Assembly: GCA_035578175.1 (NCBI GenBank)
Contig: JAQMRL010000003.1
Span: 101,916,969-101,980,968, forward strand
Length of the DNA stretch: 64,000 nt
From: Catonia carolina
Lineage: Eukaryota > Arthropoda > Insecta > Hemiptera > Achilidae
Reading direction: 5' to 3'
The notes below the pieces were generated by a model. That model made no database searches and was not told the DNA's origin. It saw nothing but the letters and a program-made list of their open reading frames with translations. Positions 35,020 to 47,499 of this stretch are shown here, in pieces; position 1 is the first letter of the stretch; each line of letters begins with the position of its first letter. Both the position numbers and the translations under genes were made by a program.

Positions 35020-35775
35020 TATTTTATAAAGTTGGAATATTAATATGAGAAAAAAATTATGGTAATAAAATTACATGTGTTCCAAAATATTTTTCCTGTT
35101 TTGAATATTAATAGGGATTATCTTCTGTTAACTTGCTATTGCTACTCAACTGAAACAAGTCATCCTATTTAAATAATATATAATGTAATGTCTTTATATT
35201 TGACCAATTTGAATCATAGAACTAGGTTTTTGGCAGGTAAATTTGTATAAATCGTCTTAGAAAATGTAGAACAATTGAATAGATAACAAGATAATTTCAA
35301 GGTGACCCAGAAAATCAAAAATTTAAACTCGCATTTAAAACTTCACGACCACTGGAAAACCGAAATATTTTATATTATAATTTTTACTGATTATGAAATG
35401 TATGCGGTACATTATGCGGACATTTTACTTGAGAGGAGTAGTACTTTTCCCTCTTGGCATCCAGGCACAGGATATTCGAGTTTATTTGCGCCGCTGATTC
35501 GTAAAGAAGTGGATTCCGTTTTAAGACAACAATGATCCAAATCAATGTTCGTTACGGGACAATATAGACGGTATCTATTTAAAAAGTTCAAGGAAAAACT
35601 ATGCCCCGAAGAATAACTATTGGGGCGAACAAGCGATGTACGTTACCACTGTTCTGTACCAATGTTACGTCCCGAAACATAAGTAGTGAAATATTGTATT
35701 ATAACTTGTCAACTTTTTAGGCTACTACTTCTAAACTCATTCATAATATTCTAGTGTCGATATCCCTCGGTGCAG
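35020..35775. other. spacer between inverted GT-rich repeats
   Basis: Contains a 77-codon frame (35302-35535) with no recognised motif or splice context. Nothing else supported. Confidence 0.4.
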
Positions 35776-35779
35776 CTAA

Positions 35780-35816
35780 TACGTGTGTGTGTGTGTGTGT
35801 GTGCGCGCGCGCGCGC

Positions 35817-35881
<65 letters not shown>

Positions 35882-36680
35882 CAAATATCTCCAGAACGAA
35901 ACATCGTACGAACTTGAAACTTGAAACTTAAGTCAGGTACTCTAAAGTACTCGATACGAACATTTTCATCAAAATCGGCCATCCGAAAGTAGTCTAGTAG
36001 TTTATTCGTGTATTTTTTCACTTTTTTGCGATTTTCTCAAAAATGGGTACTACGATTTATTTTAAAATCGCCTCGTTTAATAAATTTTTTTATGCTTTAC
36101 AAGATAGGGAGACGTCATGTCTGCTGAAGTTCTTGGAGAGGCTGTTTTCTCGTAAAAACGTAAAAACTTGTATTTTTAAGATTACAACTTTAATATGCTT
36201 TTTAGCGCAAATATGTGTATCTTAAAAGTTGTAGACAATTTAGAGTTCTACAACTTTTATTCAAACATTTTTTTGTTTACTACCGCTTAGTTTAGCGGTA
36301 ATTAGCAAGTTTTTTTTCTCAAGAAAATATGTAAAAAATAGATTTTTTTTTACGATTTCAGCCTTAGTATGCATTTAACGACAAAAGTGTAGCCTATAAT
36401 CGAATTTAGCCTATAGGAAATTAAAAGATCTCTAACTTTTATTTAGAACATGTTCTCTACAGAGCCTAGTTTAGAGTGAAAGAGTGATTTCCGTATGTTT
36501 AGGCCAAACAGAAGTTGATTTTCATATTGCGTCTTTCACTCATGAAAAATAAGGTTATGGTTTTTGAGATTAGTTTATTTCTAATGTTTTATTACTAATG
36601 TTAGGTTATATTGGTCATTATTTGCATTGGCAAGAGAAAGTTTTGTGAGTGTTTCACACCAGTTTTTATAAAAATTGAGT
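35780..36680 (+). repeat. GT-rich repeat, copy 3 (5'-truncated)
   Basis: Starts at the GT/GC microsatellite (35783-35880) and continues through 'gaacaaatatctccagaacg', 'aaaatcggccatccgaaagt' and 'agagaaagttttgtgagtg'. It retains the unoccupied SINE target ('cttagtatgcatttaacgac', near 36365). With copy 2 it forms a divergent inverted pair. Confidence 0.75.
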
Positions 36681-36689
36681 TAATGTTAA

Positions 36690-37625
36690 AAATTGAATAA
36701 TATTCATTGCATTTCTATTATTTTATAGATAAAACCACAAGTCCAGCTACTAAAGTAGTAGATTTAGCCAGCAGGAAATTCATTTTTGTTTGAGAAACAA
36801 CATTAGAAATATTTTTATGGCCATCAGCAGAAAATTATGATAAACCCAAAGAAATGTAGTATTAAATTGTTTATCTTAAAATTAAAATGAGTAAAAAATT
36901 TAAATACGTTTTTAATAACACAATATAATCTTAAACAAATATTCTCTAAATTAATATTATAATATAAAGAGACTGGAGTATCCTAAGTAAAACAAGTTGC
37001 ATTAGGTCTATTAATTTCGTCAATATGCATTTATTTGAGAAAACCCTGCTGGAAAATTCCCTCGTCTAATAATATTTATTAAAAATGAGATAAAATTTGT
37101 AAAAATGGATACATTACTTTTAAATAAGTACTTCAAATTCATGTCAAATAATTTTCATAAATGTGTATCAATAAAATTAGAAAAATAGTTTCTACATTTC
37201 CTGAAAAATCACTTGCGATGGACTCATGTTGTTTCTCTAACAAGCGATTCAAAAGATAAAAAGGATAAATTTACAAACGAAAACAGATAGGCAGTATTTT
37301 CAATTTCTCTGGCTGAAATATTCAGTTTTAATGAGATGACGATATTTTTTAATAAACCATATTAAGTGATTTTGATTTATTTCTCTTATGCCACATGTTA
37401 ATAAACGTCAGTCACAAGACATTGTAGTAGTCGGTAAATAAAGTAGGTACGTAGGTAAAACTCGGTTTTCATGGAGTCCCCGGACCAAAAATCAAAAGTT
37501 TGCGTAAATATTTCCGCCTAATACACAATCGATCCCGCTAAAAAATATGCTCTGTTCCGTCTACTAATTAAAAATTAATCAACCATGTTCACTAACGCTA
37601 CTTTAGCAATTTCCTAGTGAAAATA
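36690..37625. other. intergenic DNA, nothing supported
   Basis: AT-rich, no open frame or repeat of note. Confidence 0.45.
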
Positions 37626-37629
37626 AGTT

Positions 37630-37785
37630 ACAGGCAACCACCATGGCTAAATGGTTAGAGCGCTAGACTGCTGCAAAGCGGAAAGTTTCGGGTACGATTC
37701 ACTGCTAAGATCTGAAATTTACTCTTCAAACCCACCAATTCTGTACTGTAACCCATAATAATCGCTAATAACTAAAGCAGTTAAT
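37630..37785 (+). mobile_element. SINE family B, diverged
   Basis: Head 'atggctaaatggttagagcg', degraded B box 'cgggtacgattcactgc', 'gatctgaaatttac' and 'caaacccacca..ctgtactgtaaccca'. Confidence 0.55.
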
Positions 37786-38450
37786 GCGCCAGCCTACAGT
37801 AATAACAGTACGCTGTATTATAAATGTGACTTATCGGATGTTACTGTGACAAAAATGTTTATCAGCATAGGCCCTACATTTTCCTTCATTAGAAGTAGAG
37901 TTCTATGATATTGTACACCTATTTTTGTCAACATACACAACTTGATCCAAATTTATTAAAAGCATTCAACATTATTTTTATTCTTATCGTGGATGCAGTA
38001 TCATATGAACTGGTGAAAATAATGGGGTTTTTCCAATGTTAGCATTTTATTTCTTTTCAAAGCAATATCTTCTTATTAATCACGTGTTTCGTATTTTACA
38101 GGAATCTCGTCATTTCAATAGGTCTATGGTTTCTTGTAGGCCTACTTTTGCTGCCAGGAAATATCCATGCTTAAAAATTTACCGGTTAAATCACAGTTGT
38201 AAACGTTGACTTTATCCAATATAGACTACTGATTTTATTTTCAGTTAATAATTAACCAACAATTATTGTTTAAAACCCCAAACAAATCGATTTGTTTTCT
38301 GAATGTTAAGACCGGAAGTGAAATTTAAAAATGATTGGGTATTATATTTTTTTAATTGAAATAATACTGAGGATAATGTCACAAGTTAAGATGTAAATAG
38401 ATACGTATCCCGAATGAATTTTAAATAAACTGAACTTTGTGAAAGTTGGC

Positions 38451-38828
38451 TGTTGTTTAGGGCATCAGCCGAAAGGCTGGTTTGAACCTCTAGAGGGGTT
38501 TTACTGGGTAAAACGAGGAGTGAGGTGGTTTACAATTGCCTTCCTCAAAAGGTGGAAAAGTACGCTTATAAGCATGCTTGTCCTTCTGAAAAGCATCTGA
38601 TTTCCACCCTGCTAATGATACCTTCAATTCATACACTACAGGATCTGGCTGTATAATGAAATTCATTACTATCAGAGGAGTATAGTGTCTTATACACCTC
38701 TACCTCTTCTGTTCCTGAATGATTTAGTCATATAATTGGCTGACGTGATAAAAAACAGAACTATTTGTTGTAGCCCTGGAACTAACAGATCGAGTGCAAA
38801 TAATTTAACACTCCACCTGCCTGTTATG
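38451..38828 (+). repeat. interspersed repeat family E, copy 1
   Basis: One of four ~380-400-bp copies sharing 'catcagccgaaaggctggtt', 'ggaaaagtacgcttat', 'ctggctgtataatgaaattc', 'cacctctacctcttctgttc' and 'ctccacctg'. Others are at 40418-40790 (-), 45713-46112 (+) and 57594-57987 (+). A SINE or short transposon is likely. No terminal repeats were recognised. Confidence 0.7.
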
Positions 38829-39042
38829 GGCGAAACAATTAACTTTGTTCTCATAGTTGTTTCGCAGTGACAATTACGTTTTAAAATATCGTATAACATT
38901 AATAAAGAACGTAAAACTAAAAACAGCTGTGGCTAAGACATTTTTTCAGTGCAGTCTAAGCCTTAAGTTATTTTATTTTGTCTTAGACTCGGCCGGATTA
39001 TATTCTGCACATTTCACAAGACACAAGATATACTGTCAAATT

Positions 39043-39327
39043 ATGGATCCTGATTTAAAATATAGTTCTTATGATCAATTTCATAAACTTTTACAATTAT
39101 CGTATAGGTAGGCTATAAATACAGTATAATATTTAGATATAGACTACGTCAAATCCAGTCCGTATTTAAATTTGATATGTGGCCAAAATAATGTGCTGTC
39201 AAAAAAAATTGTCAATAATAATTTATCCAAATTATTTAGATACAACCAGCTGAAGTATGTGAAGAAAAAAATCAATCAATCTTCTTCAATTAAGTTTCCC
39301 CATAAGCACAAACTAAACTTATTTTAA
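39043..39327 (+). CDS. possible tiny two-exon gene (speculative)
   Basis: ATG at 39043 opens 'MDPDLKYSSYDQFHKLLQLS' up to a donor (GTAGGC, 39108). An acceptor ('ttatttag', exon from 39240) restores an in-frame reading to TAA at 39325, giving 50 residues with a basic C-terminal half (YVKKKIN, FPHKHKLNLF). No homology was recognised and the intron is only 132 bp. The match of phases may be accidental. Confidence 0.2.
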
Positions 39328-40317
39328 CTTTAGATTTTATGCACTAAAATATTTCAACAACTCATCTGAAATTTTTCATTCAAAGAAATTTCACAAATAA
39401 AAACCAATGAAAATGGAACGAACAACCTTATTAAAAAAGTGTTACAAAATGTTCAATTAATACTGATGTTAGTTAATGAGGAAACTAAAATAATAACGAC
39501 TTAAAAATATAAAAATTAATTTTTAATTATACAAATTTAACAAAAGTAAAATATAATATTTAATTACTTACCGTAAAGATAAGAGAGCTGGACAAATATT
39601 TTATGTAACTAACAAAATGTACGGATTGTCTCTAAGTTGATGAATGGTAATGGGAATAAATAATTGAAAGAGTTCCAAGAACTTAGTGTTGATATTAGTG
39701 GGGGAGTTACAAAGACGGACTTCTTCTTCTACATAGTAGGTATCATGGAAAATATAGCACGTGATAACTGTGGCATGAAGAAAGAATTGTACCGATAGGA
39801 CAGTAGTGCAATATCGGTAGTAGTAGTACAATAGAGGATAGGATAGACTGAATGGGGTACCTAGATATTAATATTCATATCAGTGATATCACTCCGTTAC
39901 TCCCACATCAATGTCAACGTGTTATCCATCCAAAATTAGCAATTAACCTGAAAAACAATCAAAATACAAATTACTGCTATTAAAATAATCACTCGTTCAA
40001 CTTTTTCATTAGTATTTTATTACAGTATGTCCCACAACTCATACCAGATCAAAAAATTTATTTGACATTTTTGTACCTTTCAATATTATAGTGATATTTC
40101 TTGACTTTGAGCACACATTTTACAAAAAATTGTTCCTAGATAATATTAGTACTTTTTCTAATTTCTTAAAATGCATGGTGTTTTTATTTAGCTCATTAAG
40201 CAGAAATTTCCAGACGTTTCATGAAGTACAATAAAATTTTAGGGAATTCACCATTTTGTTACCGCAATTTATTGGTCGGAAGTAGTGGATTCTTATTACT
40301 ATGTGTGATTCCTTTTT

Positions 40318-40400
40318 ACCCTGATCAGCACAACTGGCTTCTTTGCCAGCATTCCCGGATCAAATACCGGTCAGGTCTCGTAATTTTTGTCGCAAAATTT
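40318..40400 (+). mobile_element. SINE family D, fragment
   Basis: 'gatcagcacaactggcttct', a degraded B box ('ccggatcaaataccggtcag') and 'gtctcgtaatttttgtcgc'. Only the head region survives, next to family E copy 2. Confidence 0.4.
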
Positions 40401-40417
40401 CGTTAAATACAATCGGC

Positions 40418-40790
40418 AGGTGGAGTGTTAAATTATTTGCACTCGATCTGCTAGTTCCAGGGCTACAAAAAAAGATCTGTTTCTTATCACATGGTCAGCC
40501 AATTATATGGCTGAAACATTAAGAACAGAAGAAACAGAGACGTAAACCGCACTAATCAGAGTTATCTCCTCTGAGAGCAATGAATTTTATCATTATACAT
40601 CCAGACCCTGTGGTGAATGAAGTGAAGGTAACATTTGCAGGATGGGAAGTATTTTCAGAGGGCCTGGCATGCTGATAAGCATTTTTCCACTCAGTAACGA
40701 ACACCATGGTAAACAACCTCACTCATCGTTTTACTTAGTAAAGCCTCTAGAGGTTCAAACCAGCCTTTCGGCTGATGACCTAAACGACAT
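40418..40790 (-). repeat. interspersed repeat family E, copy 2
   Basis: Reverse complement of the 38451-38828 family, with a short internal divergence at about 40520-40550. Confidence 0.65.
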
Positions 40791-41396
40791 ATTTATTGGC
40801 TGCATTACGATTAATGTGTAAAAGAATTCTGTACAAAACAAAAAATTTAGGCTCCTGAAATCCACTAAAAACCATTTTCCAGTATACATTTTATTTTTTT
40901 ACTTCCTTATCACAAGGGGTTGGCCATGCAATGAAATACATTTATTAGAGGGGTAGTAATAACTGATAATTTTTTACTTTCTTACTGAAGAAGAAGTGTG
41001 TAAAATACAACTATAGATTAAAATACAACGTGTAAAACGTGTAAAATACAACGTGATAGATTTTTGTGTCCTACGTCAAGGACTTACTGATTGTTACTTC
41101 GATACAAAAATTCTATCAAAACAAAATTGGCAAAAAGTTTTGGGACAACCTGTTATAAGAATAGGCTAGTTAAATTATTTAAGTAATTTGTTATTCAGAA
41201 CTTAACTAGTGTAATATTGCATTTTTTAATTTCTTAATGTGCACGGCACAAATATCCTGTCGGTGCATTCATTGAAATACTGTTTTTGTTAGTAAGTATC
41301 AATATAATTATTGTAATTTGTATGATTAGGATAATTGTTTATTTTTTAACGACAAATGAAACTAGAATCACATTAGTGCCGGAAGTGCAATATTTA

Positions 41397-41566
41397 TTTT
41401 TAGTTTATTTTAAGTCGCATCAATACCTTGGTTAGCGACTACTTTGGGCTAAGGAACAGAAGGTTTGAACTTGTAAAATAATTGTTCAAATCCTGGCCGA
41501 GAATTGAACACAGGATCTCCGCCTTGAAGCTTAGCACGCTAACCACTGGGCCACGGAGGTGGCCAG
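41397..41566 (-). mobile_element. SINE family B
   Basis: Minus-strand head 'ctccgtggcccagtggttag', B box 'tgttcaattctcggcc' and tail 'gcgacttaaaataaac'. Confidence 0.7.
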
Positions 41567-42120
41567 TACAATATTTAATTTCCGATTTTTAAGTTTTTCT
41601 TTAATAGAATTAAAGTGACACTGATAACGAATTAAGTCACAGCCTTAGCAACGACAATCTTAACATTTTATATGAAGTCTTAAAATAATTTTTCAAATAT
41701 GAATTATGGATTTAAAATAAGCTTAAATGAAATGTGAATTACTTGTAACCTAGATAGCTGAAATACAGGTACAATGTAATTACCGAACGACTAAATAATA
41801 CTACACGCCGTTCAGAATATTACTCACGTTAACATTTCCTGACTGCAGCACCAAAATTTCAGAAATATTAAACATTATTACAAACACAATGATAGTCATT
41901 AAAATAATAAAAACATAAATCTGTTGCACAAATGCAAAGTACTCATTTACTGCCTCATTCACTGAGTCACTCACTCACTCATCACTAATTCTCTCATTTT
42001 CCAATCACCTAGACAGCAAAGATTTTACATAGGATGTTCTTCAGGGGTGAATAAAAACTAAAGAATTTATATTTCGATCACATCCGCCTAAGAGGTACTG
42101 GAGGGGTGATTACCCAAACG

Positions 42121-42845
42121 CAGCGGCTCTCAGTGTGCGCCGCCAAACACTGTAAGGGGCACCGTGTCTCGACCTAAACAATATTTTCTTTTGGTTTTAC
42201 ATTCTTATCTTCTTCGTGTCTCGACCTAAACAATATTTTCTTTTGGTTTTACATTCTTATCTTCTTCTCTGGAAGATGAATCAACAGCGTAATGTACGCG
42301 ATGATAAGCTCTGTACAATGTACAATGATTGTTATAATATAATTACAATTTGTACTGTACGTAGCTATCAGCTGTTGCGTTAGTTTACAATTATTTATTT
42401 AGAACAGCTGATTTGTGCGTTTATTAGTGCAGGCAAATATTAAATTTATATAATTTTTTAAATTTAAATTTAACTAGTCAAAACCCATAATATTTAAATT
42501 TTTAATTAACCATTAATTGACCAAATGTAGTAACCCAAAATTACTTTTTCAAATTTATGTAATATTTAATTTTACATTAGAATTCCAAAGTTGTAATTTA
42601 CAACTATGCAAAAATGAAGGTTGTCTTAAACTAAGCATCAAACAGGACACATGAGTTTTATTTCATGTGATATTTTAATTAATTTAATCAGACATTTATG
42701 GTAGCGGAATTATTTTAAAATGCTACAGAACCGCTACATGTACTATGGGCAGTACTGTACAATGGTTGGTTCAGAATAAGGGCGCAACCGGAAATGATCT
42801 GATACATTAAGGGAGCCGCGGGTCTACAAAGTTTGAGAACCACTG
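42121..42845. mobile_element. hAT-type non-autonomous element
   Basis: Left end 'cagcggctctcagtgtgcgc' and right end 'gtttgagaaccactg' are the imperfect inverted termini (CAGYGGYTCTCAAA) typical of hAT elements and MITEs. The interior is AT-rich and non-coding. Flanking octamers (cccaaacg and cactaaag) agree at only five of eight positions, so the target duplication is eroded. A 52-bp perfect tandem duplication lies near the left end. Confidence 0.7.
42164..42267. repeat. perfect 52-bp tandem duplication
   Basis: Two identical units starting 'gtgtctcgacctaaacaata' (42164-42215 and 42216-42267), inside the hAT-type element. The lack of any difference implies a recent event or an assembly artefact. 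Confidence 0.95.
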
Positions 42846-42849
42846 CACT

Positions 42850-45085
42850 AAAGCAATGCCCACTATTCTATACCTTCCCGAAGAACGCAGTTCTAAAAAT
42901 TGGCATGCGCATTCTGTGAGCAATGTCTAGGAATAGAATAGTGAGTTATTAGAATCTCAACCATATGCTTGTAAAGTGTAGAAAAAGGCTAATAACGCTA
43001 AACCAAAAGGTATTGTTTCTGTATTTTCCAGAAGATTCTATATATTTTAACATAACTCTTATACGAGTCGAGTACAGTCGTTGGTAGTGGAAAGACAACG
43101 TAGTTTGTCGAAATAAATGTCTGTAAATCATCAATGCTCATAACCAGCTTTTTGTGATGATTCTTTTTTCGGAGAAGAAAATATCAGTGTCGGATTTCCT
43201 GCTGACACATGGTTTTCCTTACACAATATTATTTGAACCGTACTCTTGATTAAGCGACAAGCCTAACACTCTTTGAGGTGCTCGAAGGATTTCTTCCTTG
43301 TTTCCATTTTTAACGAGCAACACAAAAAACTTCAACTTTTATTTGCGTAAATACTAATATCCCTTTTCTTTTGCTTTGCCTCTCGTATTCTGACTTTTGT
43401 GTACAATTAAACAAACAAAATTGTATTCTGTAATCGGTGTTAGTATTATTAAAGGATAATATAGAAAAACTCTTTGGATTGAAACCGAAAAAGCAACAAA
43501 CCTAAATATTAACCAATAATCAAATGAAATTATGCACCAGTATGAAGCTAAGCCTTTGAGGGCGAAATTGCTACAATAAAAACAAACTGAGTTTGCAATG
43601 TCTAGGAAAATAAATTTTATTAAATTACGAATTCTTTAAAATAAAATAATAAAGTTATTCATAAATTTTATAAAAAAATTATAATATTTTCTTAGAAATT
43701 TTGAATGTTAGAATGTTGAACCTATAACTTTTTTGTTATTTAGACTGGAATGTAAAAGTGATTCAATTCATGTCATAAAATTAAAGAAATGTTTTAAAAT
43801 AATTTTCATAATTTATTATTTAGTTATTTATCGCAACAGAAAAATCTATCATAATTAATTTTTTTCTAGTTCACCTGCTGACATCCGCTAAAACTACACG
43901 AGCTGGGTAACAGAAATAATTTTTCAGTTACCGTCAGTATGTCAACTGGGTTTTTGGAAATACTCCTATGAAATGTGGTTTTTGATCCCAAGTTAAAATG
44001 AAGTATTTCAATTAAATTTTCGAAATGTTCCCTTTTTTACTATTTTATCTATAATCTAAAAAGTAATAATTTTTACAATAATTTAGAGGTAAATAAAAAC
44101 TTCTATATACCGTTACAAATAACTAAAGTTAGAAACAATAAAAAAAGTTGAAAAAAAGAACAGAAAATCCTTCTTTAGTCAAAACCTTTCAATACTAGTA
44201 CATTATTAGCATATGAATATGATATTTCGTATTTTCTGAACCGTATTTAAAATTCCAAACTGTCAAATTAAACAATAAAATAAATTTAAGATACCATTTT
44301 TATTAATGTGGTATATATTTTGATGAATTAGGCCTAGTTTACATACAAGAGTATGTCACAATCAAAGTGGGACAATAAAATGGAACAATATTAATAATTA
44401 ATGGTTCGTTCAAAAGTTTTAGTATTTACTTACAAATTAAATTTTTCTACGGCTTTCAAATCAGGATTTAAAAAGAGACGATTGTGGTCCTACATTAAAA
44501 ACAGAAAATGTGTTTATAGTCCAGATTTTTATTGGTATTGTACATTATATAGGCCTACTCGTTATAATACAACTATTCTGGTAACCCAGTTTTTAACCGA
44601 CTACGAAAACGAAGAAGTTTATCAATTTGTATCTTGTACGTAAATGTTTATTAAAAATGAATAAAATAAAATTATTGGGGTTGTTTTTACGAAATTCTTC
44701 CGGTAGTAATTCAAGTAGCATGCATTTTTATTTTGTTTGTTGAAAGTTGTTGTATCGTAGCCTTAAGAATATTATATCTTTAAATTTAGATTGTAATTGT
44801 TTAGTACAATTAATGAAGAATTTTCGATGCCTTCGTCACCAGTTTTTGTTAGATATACCGTGTAATTAAGTTGTCAGGTTTAAAAGATTTTCAGTGTTCA
44901 TAATATTGGCCCGTGCATCTGACAGCTTTATTACATTACCACAGTACAGTACCATCTGTACTATGATTTTCCTGACATCGAAAAGATCAGTAAGTTAGGT
45001 ATCAGTCAATACCTTACGTCTACTTTTTTATGATTAAGACAGTGATGCGGCTACATTTATAACAAACTATGGTTGGGTATAAAAA
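42850..45085. other. AT-rich intergenic DNA
   Basis: No gene supported. The 80-codon frame at 44401-44643 has no recognised motif. Confidence 0.4.
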
Positions 45086-45090
45086 TACGC

Positions 45091-45260
45091 TGGCCGGCTC
45101 TTTGGTGTAGTGGTCAGCGCTACTGGGTTCTGTAAAAGGTACCCAGGCTCGATTCAAGGCCAGGTCTGGCATTTTATCATCACTCATTTTCATCTACACA
45201 CTCCACCATCTGCATTAGTTTTAATGAGCATACCAGCCGGACTTAAATTTTAAAAAAATA
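45091..45260 (+). mobile_element. SINE family D, best-preserved copy
   Basis: Head 'tttggtgtagtggtcagcgc', B box 'caggctcgattcaaggcc', 'aggtctggcattttatcatc', 'caccatctgcattag' and 'catacc' ending in an A run. Confidence 0.75.
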
Positions 45261-45712
45261 CACTATCTGACTCGTTGCGAAATCCGCCAGTAAGACATAC
45301 CTTCAAGTTTGAAATTTGATGTTCAGGCTTCATTTGTATAATAGGTACTAACAAAGCATCTTGAAAAATTCTACTTCCAAAGAAAATAATATTGAAATTT
45401 CGTGAAAATTGGTTTTTCAAAATCACTGCTTTAAGGCTTCACTTTTGGCCAAACATACACGAAACTACGATTAAAGAAAATTAAGTGTACCAACGTTTGT
45501 ATTTAATGATGGCTCAACCAACACTTAGTTTAGCGGCAATTTACGATATTCTGAAAAAAAACTGTGTTAAATTTGAGTTTTTCAAAAAACCAATTAAAAA
45601 ATTAATTTCATTAATAAATAATTAATAATTTTAAAAAAATTATTTAAACTAAAAGTAAAAAAAATATATGTGAAACGATTGTTCTTTAACATTTTTCTTT
45701 TTAACGCGTGGT

Positions 45713-46112
45713 TTGTGTTGTTTAGGTCATCAACCGAAAGGCTGGTTTGAACCTGTAAAGGTTTTACTAAGTAAAACAAGGAGTGAGGTGGTCTGCCAAT
45801 CCCTTCCTCACTGAGTGGAAAAGTACGCTTATCAGCATGCCAGGCCCTCTGAAAACCACATATTTTCCACTCTGCAAATGACACCTTCACTTCATTGTCC
45901 ACAGGGTCTGGCTGTATAATGAAATTCATTACTTTCAGAGGAGGCAACTTTGATTAGTGTCTTTTGCACCTCTACCTCTTCTGTTCTTAAATGATTCAGC
46001 CATTTAATTGGCTGACCATGTGATAAGAAACAGAACTATTTATTTTAGCCCTGCAGCGAACAGAATGAGTGTAAATAATTTGACACTCCACCTGTCTGTT
46101 ATGAGCAGAACG
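45713..46112 (+). repeat. interspersed repeat family E, copy 3
   Basis: Close match to 57594-57987. The 117-codon minus-strand frame across it is a by-product of the repeat. Confidence 0.7.
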
Positions 46113-46313
46113 TGTAGTTTATTAGAATTAAAAAACGAACCAAAATGGGCTCACATTGAACTCATATAGATCTAACATTCAGGAATTACATACTTAAAAA
46201 ATTTGTAGGGAAAATTTTTGGTTTTTTTTTTATTGACAACTGTAAAAGTTTCTATTATACGACAGGTCTTAATATTTTAGTGCACAGTGTCTTACCATCC
46301 ATGAATAAAATAT

Positions 46314-46350
46314 TCGCTCTGCATTCGCAAATTTTGCGAATGCAGAGCGA
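46314..46350. repeat. 37-nt near-perfect palindrome
   Basis: Arms of 18 bp, 'tcgctctgcattcgcaaa' and its exact reverse complement, separated by one T. It is GC-richer than its surroundings. It could be a transposon end, a cruciform, or an RNA hairpin. Confidence 0.9.
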
Positions 46351-47051
46351 GCGGGAGTTGCTAGTCTTTTATAAAATGTTTAGGCCTACTGGAAAGCTAC
46401 CTGCAATGTTCCCTAGTCCTAGAACGTACCACATCGTTAACTAACTAAAGTCAATAGATAAATTATTGAAATTAATTGAACACCTAAATTCTAAAAAAAA
46501 CAGTTACTAGACGAACATGTACAAGGCGAAGATCGATAACGTTTAATATTTTCATAAAATATTAGCTACCGATAAGAAAAAGCAGAAAAACAAAATAATA
46601 AAAAATGAAAGAAAACAATAAAAATGAAGGCTATTTCAAATATGAATCTTATCTCCTCCATAAAATGTAATATAATGTCACACAAACCTTATAATATAAA
46701 CGAGTAATGTACACCTGGGCTAATAAAATATGTTTTAAAAAATTGAATGAAAAAATGCATGCACGCGTGTGCACACATTCAACTAATAGTTTCCTTGAGA
46801 ATTTTCTACGTCTGATTTTAAAATGAAGTCTATGATTGTAGGCCTACTTCGTACATTATCATACGGCTCAATCTGGATAAATCCGACATTGATTTCAATA
46901 ATTTGTAATTTATAGCTTGTTGAAGCTCCCGAATGCCCAGGATGTTCATATATCATTGTTACATATATTTCGGTAACTCAGAAATCCCGTCTTATAGACG
47001 TCCTTGAAATATTCTATCAATCATTTCATAATAGATAAATGAATTAAATGG

Positions 47052-47250
47052 TAAAATCGCATTGGCGCAGTTGGTAACGCGCTCGCCTCTCATCATGCGG
47101 TCCTGGGTTCGAATCCCACTCAGGCACGGCATATTTTCATACGTTACAAAAAATCATTTCGTCCTCCATCGTACAAAACGTTACACCCCAACGTCGTCGC
47201 TAATGACCGTTGTAGTTGATGCGACGTTAAATAAATGAATTAAAAAAAAA
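47052..47250 (+). mobile_element. SINE family C
   Basis: Head 'attggcgcagttggtaacgc', B box 'gggttcgaatcccact', 'caggcacggcatattttcat', 'acgttacaaaaaatcatttc' and an 'aataaatgaatt' tail. Confidence 0.8.
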
Positions 47251-47499
47251 ATTGTAATAAAGCAGAAGTATAAAAATAAACATTTACCTAATTTTTTCTG
47301 TAATATCAGTGAGTTATGATTATGTAATTAGGTCTAAGTAGTAGTATAAACGATGGTTGTGTTTATTCCATATAAAACTGACGGCTGTCCAACTGACGTT
47401 CATATGATTGTTAAAAATGAAACGGCTTTTAGTTTTCTCGCCATTTTGTTATAATCGGTAAGTGATATAGAGTAATCAGTTAGACGTATCAGTAGACTT

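Noticed and set aside
39601..39866. Minus-strand frame of about 88 codons (contains FLELFQLFIPITIHQLRD)
   Set aside because: It looks somewhat protein-like and has a possible acceptor, but no start, partner exon or recognisable family.
44401..44643. 80-codon plus-strand frame
   Set aside because: No motif, no splice context and no repeat or homology support.
45594..45947. 117-codon minus-strand gene
   Set aside because: It lies inside repeat family E, and a similar frame recurs in another copy; treated as repeat sequence.
47052..47130. tRNA-like sequence with good A and B boxes
   Set aside because: No acceptor-stem pairing was seen, and the same body and tail follow the head in two other copies, so it is a SINE head. 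The same reasoning applies to all tRNA-like hits in the window.
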